Source: Boswellia sacra
Lineage: Eukaryota > Streptophyta > Magnoliopsida > Sapindales > Burseraceae
Length of the DNA: 64,000 bases
Direction: 5' to 3'
NCBI GenBank assembly: GCA_013180625.2
Contig: SNVD02007530.1
Coordinates: forward strand, 124,001-188,000
Part shown: positions 11,412 through 23,258 of the stretch, in pieces
Numbering within the stretch: position 1 is the stretch's first letter
Layout of the letters: each line of letters opens with the position of its first letter
Position numbers and translations under genes: made by a program
Notes under the pieces: model-generated
Database searches by the model: none
The model's input: only the letters and a program-made list of their open reading frames with translations
What the model was told of the DNA's origin: nothing

Positions 11412-12817
11412 TGATGCGTTCGAAACTAGCAAGTATACTAGTCGCACAAGTAATAAAGTGATGAGTAAGATATCGTTCCCACGAGGATTGATTCTAATTA
11501 AATTTGTTATTCGAAAGCAAAAACAGAGTAAATGGGGGGTTTTGTTGATTGATTAACTAAGTGAAATAATAATGCAAACGAAGAATAACAAAACAGAAAG
11601 TTAATTCGAATGAAAAATCAATGAGAGAAAGCTGGTTAAGGGATCCTTCTCTACCACAAGATATGGATTTGCGAATTAATCGTAGAATTGTCATCCAATT
11701 ACAGCATTGAAGTTATCAACCGTAGATAACAACAAGCTCTGTTATCCCAATCTTTCCTTACTTTGTTGTTAAATAAAACAGGCTCTTTATTTAATCTCTA
11801 TCCATTAAACAACCTAGAACAAGCTCTCTAAATTTAATTCAATGGATGCATTATGATAAGAAAGATAGGTTGATCTAAGCAATAAACACACAAGCTCGGA
11901 TTATTTAACTTAGGTTGTATTCTCCAATTGCAATCTCTGATCACAATTTTGCTACTAATGATTAGAAATTCAAGACAATTACGGATCAAGATTTCTAGTC
12001 TAGCAATAGACAATATCCAGATTATATTCAGTTGGCCACCCAAATACAATCCAGCAAGCAATCATAAGCATTAAACATGGGAAAATACAAGCAACTTCAA
12101 TTAGAGAATTGGATAACAATTCCTTGCACAATCAATTCACAAAAACCATATCAAGGGCTTTGAAATCACCCTCAACCAATTCAGATTCAGTTACACATGT
12201 TTAAGAACGTGGTAAATACAATACAACATGGAGACATTCCAGAAAATGAAAGGGAAAGGGAAAACTTAGCAAATTTGATGTAATTCTCTTTGGATTGTAG
12301 TTCTTCCTCTTTCCAAGCTTCCTTTCTCCTTCAAGAACTCCAAGAGATGAAGAATTCCAGAGCTGCAGCCTCCACCACGTTCTCCCCTCTTCAAGTTATG
12401 AAAATAAAACCCTAAAATGTGTTTAAATACTCTGCTACAGTGAATTGCTACAGTGCCCCGTATTATACATGCTACAGTGACTTGTGGAATTATATTTCTA
12501 TACATCTCACACTGTTTTGATTACTTTTGGTACACTGAATGGATTTATAAACCGTAAATTTCTCCAGAAAATAGACTTCGAGAGCTTTCCAACGGTATAT
12601 AATATGTCGTCGGGTTCATTGTATATCAATACAATTAAATCCGAGAAGATCACTGACTAGCAGAGGTGAAAATGAAGGGTTTTACTCCATTTTTGTGCAA
12701 GTTGCTCCAAAACTCCTACAAACATCAAAACACACAAAAACATAAAAATACCACGGAATATAGCAAAGAAACATGGACGAATTGATATAAAAGTAATACA
12801 TAAATAGACACCTATCA
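11412..12817 (-). mobile_element. solo LTR, probably of a Ty3/gypsy retrotransposon
   Basis: This 1,406-bp block begins TGATGCGTTCG and ends CACCTATCA, so both termini are TGAT/ATCA as in LTRs. The flanks gtaac (11407-11411) and gcaac (12818-12822) are a 5-bp target-site duplication with one change. The end on the + strand carries the phrase 'gagtaagatatcgttcccacgagga', which recurs in many plant LTRs. The - strand reading starts TGATAGGTGTC, my reason for the orientation. The motif gctacagtg occurs three times near 12432-12480. No gag or pol sits beside it, so it fits a solo LTR left by LTR-LTR recombination. The gypsy assignment is from memory of similar LTR ends and is tentative. Confidence 0.72.
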
Positions 12818-12822
12818 GCAAC

Positions 12823-15015
12823 CAGTTTTGTGGAACGATATAAATCGTTAGGGGGCAAAAAAAAAAGGCAATTTTCATTAGCACAGTCTATAACTTCGAA
12901 GTAGAAAAACAAACGATAACTATCATCAAGTAACTATTGAACTACAAGAGAGCTATGTGGGAATTTTGAGTACTTGAGTGAATATTGAAAGAGTGTTTAT
13001 AATTTATATATGTTTCAGTGGATTACTGTGAATATCGACTAAGAAAATAGTGTACTACGAAGTTAGAAATTCTTGTTACAAATCGCTAGAATGTAAATGC
13101 TTATGACGGAAAATGGAGGAGAGTTTTTTTTTTTTTTTAATATAGGGGTGTTTTTCATGTCTGTGTGATGATTTGTCAATCTAATGGAGGCCTTGATTAA
13201 AAATTTTGAAAAGAGAGGATGTTCAATAATTTGTAAATCATACTATGAAAATTATGATTTTAATTAGGGGTAGTGATAAAAATCACTGAATTAAGAGATG
13301 ACAATTGAAAAATGATTATATTTTTTAAAAATTTAAATATCATGATCATAGCTAATAAATTTATAATTTTTTTATCAATCTTTAGTAGTCGGTATATCTT
13401 TTTTTATCTCTCAAGTTGTCCGATTTTACCTATCAATCTATGATACGACAACCAAATTTTATTTTATTCATTGAGTAAGTAAAAATAATTAAAAAATTAA
13501 ATTTTTTAATAAATAAAGTAAAACATATTTATTCAATAATTTTATATTAAATCAGATTTTATAAATTATATATATATAAAAGATTTTTGTGTTGTTTGAC
13601 TGTCACGGGAGAAAAACTTTTGGATGATTAAAAAAGTCGTTTTATATCTACTACTAGAAGCTCAAAATTAAAAATTTTGAAAAAAAAAGTTCTTTTTGAG
13701 CTTTTTTAAAGTTTTGAAATGTCAAAGATATCTTATTTAATTTTATATATTTTTATTTATTTTTTTATTATAACAAAACTCTATTTTAATAATTTAATTA
13801 TAATAAGTATTTTTATATTTGTCTCATCAAATAAGTAACAACTTTTTAATAAAAATTATATTTTAAAAACTATACTAAAAAAAATCTAATTTAAGAAACT
13901 CTATTTGTAAAAATGGAAACAAACTTACTCTAAATGACGTAACGTAGGCAGTGGGGTTAGAATGTAAAAAATAAAAATGCAAAAAACGCAACATGGCATC
14001 TTGGACAGATTGAGTGGACAGATGTCAAAGGAAGAAGCAGGCGAGATAATTACTTGGAAGCACACGTGTCGTGAAGTTGCCATGCAGGCATGTGAGAGAG
14101 ATGCCATTAGCAGGTAGATCTATTCCTTTATTATTATCTATCTCCTCTGCAGAATGTGCAGCTGAAACCTCGCCCTCCTCCTCTCCCCTCCCTCCATGCA
14201 TGTCTCTCACCCTCTCTCTTAAGATTTATATTATATGTGCATCCGCATGCCTTGGATGCTAATGCTATCTATACAACAAATGCTAATCCCACTCGCATTC
14301 TTTATAATTTTGTATATAATTAAAAATAAAAAATAAAAAAAAACAAATTGAATGTTGATTAGAAGACTAAAAAAATGTACATAATAAATTTTTGTTTTGG
14401 TTTTACATATATATATATATATTGTGATGAATATATTGAAAATTACATTTGATTACTATTTAAATTTAGTACGATAAAATTTGACATGCATATATAGTAT
14501 TAATTAAAAAAAAGTTCGTTTTGATGCAATTCAATATTATGTATATTAGATAATATAGTTAAACCCACGTTTTCAAGCTTAAACTTTTAAAAAAATAGTA
14601 AATTTAATATGGTATCAAAACATTATGATTAAACAATCGCATTTTCGAATCCTCTCCATATTACAATGTATTCTTAGTTATATCTTTCGAGAATACTATA
14701 ATTTATAATTAATTTGAAAATTTCTAAATAATTGAACACATAAAAAATAAAAATGGCTTGTCCATAAAATTATTAGTAAAATATGTATAATCTTGAATGT
14801 TTTTATAATCTTTTTTAGAGTCTTGAAACTTTTATCATGTACTTTAATTTGTTTTGTATTTTTTTGCTTTTATTTATTTAGCCATATTTTATATTATAAA
14901 TAGGTAAAGCTATAAACCAAACCTCAGCTATATCTTTATAAGAATTGGATTTAAGAAATATACCTATATATTATCATTAAAATAAAAAGATATAGCTAGA
15001 GAACAAAATAAAGAA

Positions 15016-15059
<44 letters not shown>

Positions 15060-16130
15060 TATTTATGATTATGATAAATAGCGCGTGCAAGCACGGTCCA
15101 TAGATGGAGGTGAGAAATAATCTTGCATGGAATTTGAAAACCATACCGCCATCTACGTAGCCGGGAGTGGAGGAAACGACCGTGCAACCGGTTGATTTTT
15201 CCACGGGGAAAAGAAATAGAAATCAAACGAAAAGCGAGCGAGAGTGGAGAGCGCCCGAGAGGCGCGACTTGTCTTTTAGTGACAGTCAAAAAGGGCCATT
15301 TAGAAACTTTGGACACACAACAAATTGACACGCGGCAACCATTGGGACCAATTGTTTATTTGTAATCATTCTCTTATTTTTAAAACTACAACTCCTCCTC
15401 CCTCTCCCATCCACCTCATCGCTCTTTGGGTGGAAAATTATTATAGCAAATTTGAGTTAACTAGATTTGGACCATAAAGTTTTTTAAAATTTTAAAAACT
15501 ATATATTTCCAATTTTATTAAGGATACTAAATATTTTTTTAACGTAAGGATTAAAATTTTTAAAAAAAATGGGAATATAATTTGATATAAATTTTAAGGG
15601 TGTCAATGTCAATGTATGCTCATGGGTGATGGGTCACCTTGTTCCCTTTCTCTCCTCCTTGTTTCTTCCCCACGAACATCCCCAACTAGTCTCAAAAAAC
15701 CTCACTTGAACAACAACAAATCTCTATATTTCTCATCATCATTTTTGGACTTAAATAGTATCTATATATAATATTTTGGACTCAATTGACTATTAGATGA
15801 TTGATCTCAATGTTTTAAATTAAAAAGAGATCTAAGAGATTTATCCTTATATATTTGTTGTATCAAAATATCATTGCATATTAATTGCTTTGTTATTTTT
15901 TCCACTTTAGGTTGCATTATATTAAAAGGCAAAACTTTACTTTAATAGTGTTAATTAATTATGAATAAGCAACAAATTATATAAATGTTAGAGTATCATC
16001 GGAATATATCCATGGCTTTAATCATAAACTATAAGTGTGATCTATATGTATATCTTATAGATCAATCTTATTTTGATTTACCTAATACATCATTAATAAT
16101 TTATAAGAAATATCTCAATTATAATATGAA
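12823..16130. other. AT-rich distal upstream region of PLT5
   Basis: No gene is seen. The region holds A/T runs, an AT microsatellite at 15020-15056, a tRNA-like or PBS-like block near 14610-14660 (tggtatcaaaac ... ttttcgaatcct), and a G-box-like CACGTGTC near 14063. An unusually GC-rich island lies at about 15075-15360. A MITE-like piece may lie at 13590-13900, with long poly-purine/pyrimidine hairpins, but its ends are not clear. Confidence 0.45.
15020..15056. repeat. (AT)n microsatellite
   Basis: About 18 uninterrupted AT repeats. The tract lies just beside a GC-rich island and creates spurious Ile/Tyr reading frames on the - strand. Confidence 0.95.
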
Positions 16131-16322
16131 TAATATTACACTTGTAACTTATTTATAACTAATTTATTTTATAATCTTGAGTTCGTAAAATATTTGTGGA
16201 TGGATAATTACTATGTCATGTAATTTAATCTCATTTATTTTTATTTTTTACTCATCTAGTAATATTTTACTAATTTAGGTTGTAAGAAAGATCGGATGTA
16301 GATTAGATATAAGTATAGCATT
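16131..16322. mobile_element. degenerate MITE with TAATNNTACAC-type ends
   Basis: The left end reads taatattacacttgtaac and the right end, reverse-complemented, reads TAATGCTATACTTATATC. About 40 bp at each end resemble each other imperfectly (roughly 60 percent by eye). The layout matches the better preserved element at 62984-63151. No target-site duplication could be fixed, so the call is tentative. Confidence 0.4.
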
Positions 16323-16681
16323 AGTCTTATAACATAACCCTTCTTTTAGCTAAGTTCACGTTTTATGTTACATATAATAAGCTTCATATTATAAAAATTA
16401 AACTAAAACCCCCCACAAACCCTTTATGTAAGGTTAAAGGATCTTAACCATGATAGAACATTTATTAAAATGTATATACAATTCAAAGTCATGTATGTAT
16501 ACTAGATTATAATAAGATAATGATTATTTATTTAAATCCTTTATAAATATACGATTAATAATACTTTGAACGTACATTATACATATACATATATATATAT
16601 ATATTAACTTATTAAAAAGGAAATTACCCTCTTCTTGAATCTTGACCAAACCCTCTGTGAAAGAGAGGAAGACAGAGAGAG

Positions 16682-16720
16682 ATGAGCAAAGCATGCAAGT
16701 GGAAGCTTTTTAGAGGATGA
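16682..16720 (+). promoter_or_regulatory. possible upstream ORF in the PLT5 leader
   Basis: ATG at 16682 opens a 12-codon frame closed by TGA at 16718-16720, about 410 bp before the PLT5 start codon. A TATA-like stretch at about 16580-16605 would place transcription start just upstream of it, so it could lie in the mRNA. A CT-rich leader with TGTCTC (auxin-response-like) motifs follows. Translation of this uORF is only an inference. Confidence 0.3.
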
Positions 16721-17133
16721 CCGGGCGGTGAGTGACTCTCTTCTCTATCTATTTATCTGTATCTCTTACTCTCTTTCAATCTCTTATTAAATATCTTATT
16801 GTTTAATATTATTATTATTAACCATTTTCTTTGAGCTACCTTGAGACTCGTGCAAGCCATAACATCTCTCTGTCTCTCTCTCTCCACATTCATCTCTCTT
16901 TTTAGTCCTCTATATCTGTGTCTTCAATTCATTACTCTCCCATCTTTCAAACTCAAACTCGAACTCAAACTCAAAGCAAACCAAATTGTTTTACTTGTTT
17001 CTGTGTTTCTGTTTCTGCTTCCTTTTTCTAAACACGACTAGTCTAGTCTACCACTTCAAACTCTTCCACTATTTCCAAAGAAAACGCACACGCTTGCTTG
17101 GCCAAGGCCAATAATAACAACTTAAGCAACAAT

Positions 17134-20100
17134 ATGGATTCCTCTTGGCTCGGTTTCTCTCTTTCCAATAATAACAATATTAACCATGCCGCTACTGACT
17201 GCTCCCAGCTCTGCCTCTTCGAAGCCTTCACCACCGCCGCACCCACCACCACATCAGGTCTCGTATATTATATTTTATTTATATCCTTGTTTGCTTACGG
17301 CTAGCTATATATCCATATTTGTTTACAGGTAGCTAGCTAGCTGCCATCTCGTGTCGTTTTTTTCTATATATATATATATATATATAAAGGTACAATCTTG
17401 AAAGTTTTATACATTTGTTATGTTAAAGGTAATGTTGTTGATGCACAAAGAGAAGAGGATGGCGCCCCCGCTATGCCTGGTGGTGCAACAGACCTTTCTA
17501 TGTTCACTGGAAGTCCGAAACTTGAGGACTTTCTTGGCGGTTCTTGCACTGCAGGAGCTGCACCGTCACAGCAACCGCAACTGGGTCATCATCATCATCA
17601 TCATCACTTTGCTAGTACTACAGCGACAGCCGTGAATATTTCTACTGACGCAGCTGAGATTTATGACTCTGAACTCAAAACCATTGCCGCTAGCTTTCTT
17701 CGAGGGTTTTCCACCGAACAAACAGATGCCTTCAAACATCATCAACAGCAACAGCAACAAGTGCAGCTCGTTGCAGCTGAGCCTACTCCTAAGAAAACTG
17801 CTGATACCTTCGGCCAACGCACCTCTATCTACCGAGGGGTCACTCGGTAAATAAATAATCCCTATTTTAAATCACCAACTTAAAAAAAAAAAAGAAAAAA
17901 TTTATAGACGATTGTAAATAACATTTGCTTTGAACAATTTTTTATTCGATTCAGACACAGATGGACTGGCAGATATGAGGCTCACTTATGGGACAATAGC
18001 TGCAGAAGAGAAGGGCAAAGTAGAAAAGGAAGGCAAGGTAATAAAAAAATATATATTTATTTTTGAGTGAATTAATGTTATATTTTTGTGCTTCTGGGAA
18101 TAATTAATGTTGAAAATGGGTACACACTGTGATCTGGGTCCGAGCCCTCTGAGGGTTCTGAGCCTTAGTAAATATGGTCCTGAGAGAAGGTGGTCAGTGT
18201 GTGATCGGCATAAATAAGAGGTAAAGAAAAGAATGTAAATGGTGCAGATCCCTAGACCAGAACAAACCAGACCAGACCATCAAAGGGGGATTTGGCTAGA
18301 TTTCTTGTTTAATTTGTGTGCACGCACTAGATTCTGCATATATAATTGATTCTCGTTTATGATGATTTTTAATTTTAGAGACTATCGCTAACGTGTGGTT
18401 TTGTTGCTTCTTTTTGTGGCATGTACATCACGAATAATTGCTCCCATGGATGCTAATATCGTCATTATTGTTTTCAGTCTACTTGGGTGAGTTCACAATC
18501 TGGGATTCTTTCAACTTTTAGATTACTATATGCTACATGCTAATATTTATATATATCGATTAAGATCATCATTTTGTTTTCACTGTAACAAATTATTCCT
18601 CTTTGATTTTAATTAACGAATCATATCAAGCATCTCAGAACTTCGGATTTGACTCTAGATTTTGGACACTGTTACAAAACGAAGCATTTTAATTATATAT
18701 TTATGCATTACACAGTCGTTTTGATAATCATTTTGTTAAATTTTGCCGTTAGGTGGTTATGATAAAGAAGAGAAAGCAGCTAGAGCTTATGATCTTGCAG
18801 CTCTCAAATACTGGGGTCCGACGACCACTACAAATTTTCCGGTGAGCATTTTTTTTTCTCTGATTAAAAATTTTTCTGAGAAATTTTTATTTAAAAAAAT
18901 TTATCAAACACTTACAAAATATTAATTTGGCTTTGAAGGTTTCTAACTATGAGAAGGAACTAGAAGATATGAAGAACATGACTAGGCAAGAATTTGTTGC
19001 TTCTCTTCGGAGGTATAAATAATTAATAGCCTTTTTCTTGGTATCTGTATATATTTAATTTTAGCTTTGGGTTACTGGAAATTTGGTTGATTTACGTGTA
19101 AATTTTTTCATTTTTATAGGAAAAGCAGCGGTTTCTCTCGAGGAGCTTCAATTTACAGAGGAGTTACAAGGTGAGTTATATTTAACTTTGTGTTGTTACC
19201 TTATATAATTAATTCTTTATTATATTAATCTACGAATGCACATTATTTTAGGCACCATCAACATGGTCGATGGCAAGCAAGAATTGGAAGGGTTGCAGGC
19301 AACAAGGATCTCTACCTTGGCACCTTTAGTGAGTTTCTTCATCGACTTGAATTTGATTATTAATTCCACTTATATTGGTGGTTTTTCTCTTCTGCATTGT
19401 GTAATATTTGAGTATTTAATTTATTCTAAATAGGCACCCAAGAGGAAGCAGCTGAGGCCTATGACATTGCTGCAATCAAATTCAGAGGCTTAAACGCGGT
19501 AACCAACTTCGATATGAGTCGATACGATGTAAAAAGCATTGCCAATAGCAATCTCCCCATAGGAGGAATCACTGCTGGCAGGTGCAAAAATTCCTCTGAT
19601 ACAGGCTCTGATAGCAAGAGCATGGACGGAAGCCGATCAGACGACCGAGATATATCCTCAGCATCCTCGGTCGCCTTTGCATCCCATCCCGCAACCTCTA
19701 ATCTAAGCTTCTCAGTACCCGTCAAGCAAGACACATCAGATTATTGGTCTAACATTCTTGGATACCAAAGCAATAGTACCACTAGCACTCTAAACAATGC
19801 TAAGAACCTTAGCATAGCACCAACTTTATTTCCATCATGCACTAATGGGACTACTACTTTTCAGACTCCTCCATCCTTTCACATGGATTTCTCAGGAAAT
19901 GGTTCAGTAAATGAAAGCAACAATGCGCTATTGAATGGTGGTTATAATAAGGTTCAGCAACAGAGTGGTGTTAGCACAACCACAACTACTACTAGTACAA
20001 CTAGTTCAATCCCATTTGCTACACCAATTGCCTTGAATAGTAATGGGAGCGGTTATGAAAGTTCTGCTGCTTATGGTAGCTGGAATATTGCACCTCCTTT

Positions 20101-20167
20101 GCATTCTTTCCAGCCTGCAAAGCCTAATCTATCAGTGTTTCAGACACCAATTTTTGGCATGGAATGA
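17134..20167 (+). CDS. PLT5: AINTEGUMENTA-like AP2 transcription factor (AIL5/PLETHORA5 type)
   Basis: Nuclear DNA-binding factor of the euANT group, which controls meristem activity and lateral organ or root initiation. Nine exons join in frame: 17134-17257, 17429-17846, 17955-18037, 18478-18486, 18753-18841, 18939-19012, 19120-19170, 19252-19328 and 19434-20167. They give 1,659 nt, or 552 aa. Exon 4 is only 9 nt and encodes part of the VYL strand of the first AP2 repeat, as in other double-AP2 genes. Repeat 1 spans about residues 173-241, with the SRKGRQVYLGGYDKE insertion of this group; repeat 2 about 275-334. The N-terminus [11 protein letters not shown], the [10 protein letters not shown] block, [14 protein letters not shown] and the last residues [11 protein letters not shown] match AIL5. 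A His run and a Gln run precede repeat 1. The start chosen is the first ATG in frame; the open frame extends a few codons upstream without ATG. Confidence 0.93.
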
Positions 20168-22683
20168 GCTCAGAAAAGGGGTTGTGGTGAGAATCTGTGC
20201 AAATATGAAAGGGATTGGAGGGGATTGTTGGATATGTTTTAATTATTTTGTGTTTAATTATGTTATTAGAATCCAAACAAAAGACAGAAAAATGGGGTTG
20301 GGTCAACTTTCTTCCTTGATCATGAATGAAGACTGACAAGCATTTCACAGGAGCTGACTGTACTACTAACTCAAGTAGTTCTTCTTTGTTATGGTCTTGT
20401 TTTCGTTTCTTTTTCTTTTGCTTTTTCCCTCTTTACTGACAATGATTTACGAGCGTACTAAGTATAAATGATATATATATATATATATATATCTCCTTTT
20501 GTAATCTTTCCTCTCCTTGGTATCCCATTTTCTTGTTCAAATCCATCAAATCAATTCCATCTCAATTTGCTACTTTTCTCTTCCCGATTATTCCTTGCTA
20601 GTATGAATCTATTTCCCTTTTAGGGGAATATTGATTTTGTCTCTTTACCTATAATAAAAAAAATATATCATTAATTCTTTGACTATCATTAATAGTCATT
20701 TGGTTTGTGAGATTTAAAAGTGAACCCTCGAAAAAAATTGCATACACTTCATAATTTCTATTATAAAGTTTTGTAATATGTACAAATACGTTTAAAATAA
20801 ATATTTGGATAAATAAGTCAGAGAGATTGGAATGAATAGTCAATGTAACGTGCGTGCATGGTGCATCCATTATTGACTGATGAATTGCAGAGGTTCTGGT
20901 CCTGAAAGTTCTAGCGGCAGAAATGTGGACCAACAATAATAATAATTAGTGCTTTCTTTTCTTGTGTATAATGTGAACATTTTGGGTTGATTTTGGTTTT
21001 CCTGTTCTCTTATAATTATATGAAGCTTACAATTACAAACAATACATGTGATGGCGCCCACTAACTCTATCCTTTTTTATTTACCAAATTTTTCTTTGCT
21101 AATCATGCTTCCTTCACTTTGTGCTTCAAATTCATCGCTTTAAAGAATATTTTACTTCTTTAAATCTTTATCTTTTAATAGAGTAAAAGGTGCAGAGATC
21201 AATTTTTAAATTATTCTTTTTATGGGGGTTAATTTAAATTGGATTTAAAATATATAAATTAGTGTTTTGAAAATTTCAAAAGAATTTAATAAAACTAATA
21301 TCTAGTAGAAATTTACATGGACGAAATTTAAAAAAAAAATCCTATTTGTTTTTAGAATCCAAAATATTTTCGAATAAATTAAAGCGTTTTTTTTTAAGAT
21401 ATAAATATAAGAAATGTTACATTTTTTATCTATTTTATCATAACATGTACGAAACATTTTCAATAATGCAAAACTTATTTCTGAAACACCCCTTTAAACA
21501 TCATAAACAAAATGAAACTTATTCAAAATGGAGAGTTTTCATTGATTATTTTTTAAGATCATCGTTAAAATATAAAGACACATCACCAATTTCAAAATTC
21601 GTTAGAAACTTCTTTTAAATAAAAAATCATCATAAAAATTCATTCAAATTTTCAATGATGACTTATGTTGAAATTCCGTCAAAATTTCTCATAAACTAAA
21701 TTTAGGTACGGAAAAGTTTCTATATATCTACTTATCAAATAAAAACCATTACATATTATAATTGTGTCCGGTCCCCAAAAAAAAAATTAAATAGGAGTAA
21801 ATTCTTCATTGTCCCAACATAAAAGAAAAGGCAGTCTAAGCTATTGATTAAGAGAGGGCCAAGGCTTGACCAAAAAAAGGGAAAGAAACCCAAAAACCAA
21901 AAATAAAAAAGGAAGATAAAACAAACTTTAACAATGAGGCTGCCAAGATAGGAATTGAGTCGCATATTGTATATATTAATATGCAATAGGACAAGAAGCA
22001 AAAACTCTTATAGTTATTATTGTGTTTATTTAGCTTTTTGAAGTTAAAGCTTATAAATATGCTTTGATGTCTCTTTCCAAAACTTGGAAGAGGTGGATGG
22101 ATTTCGATTCGAAAAATTTTACTGTCTTTTCTTGTCTCTTCTTGGGTTGGATTATGGCTGTCCTTTGTGCCTTTCGGCGCTCATGTTTGACCATAGCTTT
22201 GACTGGAATTTTTTTTCAAACAAAATTTATTTTATATTGAAAACCCTTTTGGTTCCATGTGGAAGATGTTACACTTAGCCTATTCTTTTAGATGCTTAGG
22301 TCTAGAGCATTAATTTAAGACTGACATCAAGACAAAAGCATATATATTAAATTATTTGATAGAATGATACATGTTTTTCTTAAACAAAAAATCTCTCTTT
22401 CATCAACCCATGATAGAATTTGACAGTAGTACCTATCATTAATTTATAGATTATTAAGTTAAAATGTATTAGATAGATTGATTTATCTTTTTTTTTTAAA
22501 TAAATTTAAAACCCTTCCTATACATTCGATTTGAGATAATAAAAATGATTATAATGAATGTTCATATCTAAAAGAGTTAATAGACCTGTAATATTAGCTT
22601 TTATTGATTGGGATATTATTGATAAAGTTATAATTTTAATGTAAATATACCATTCATCTTTTTTTTTTTGGGTTCTATATTAG

Positions 22684-23258
22684 TGTTGCAAGTTTCATAG
22701 TATACTAATTTCAAATTTAACATCGATCATCTACCACTACTACATGTAAAAAATTATGTCAAAACATATTTGACATCGAGATTAATAATAAGCGAAGAAT
22801 AAATCACACACACAAAGATACATCATATTTAATTAACATATTTCGATATGATCAATTGTCTATATCCAAGATTGAGAAGATGAATTCATTAAATCATAAA
22901 TATACAAGAGAATAAGAGATAATATACCAAACTTATAAGAGTATAAGACATAACACATCAAACCTAGTATTTTACCCGATATCTAATATTGTAGAACCCT
23001 GAAACTATCTCCCGTTTCGCTTGCTCAACCTCTTTTTTCCCTACGACGGTGTGCATGTGGTTCAAGTTTTATGTCTAGGCAGTCTCTCTTACCTGTAATT
23101 GATTCTCAGCCCTTATAATTATAGGTTTTTGTGGGGTTCTATTCCTAATAGGATGAGTATGACTCCTATTTGTTTAATAACTCTAATTTTCTACTCTGCT
23201 ACTTTTCCTATTGCATGAGAAGTCAACTTAATTAGGAATGGAGCCACAAATTCCAACA
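22684..23258 (-). mobile_element. possible LTR remnant
   Basis: On the - strand this block begins TGTTGGAATTTGTGGCTCC, a typical plant Copia LTR start, and contains the paired 'cctaataggatgagtatgactcctatt' block. Further along it has a stretch resembling the 'ttcgat...tgtctatatccaag' phrase common in such LTRs. The other end (tgttgcaag at 22684 on +) is a guess. No matching target-site duplication was found. Confidence 0.3.

Noticed and set aside
14606..14665. tggtatcaaaac block considered as a PBS of another LTR element
   Set aside because: It resembles a tRNA-Met PBS or SINE head, but no LTR precedes it and no gag/pol follows.
17566..17817. - strand frame opposite PLT5 exon 2
   Set aside because: It consists mostly of the antisense of His and Gln codon runs.
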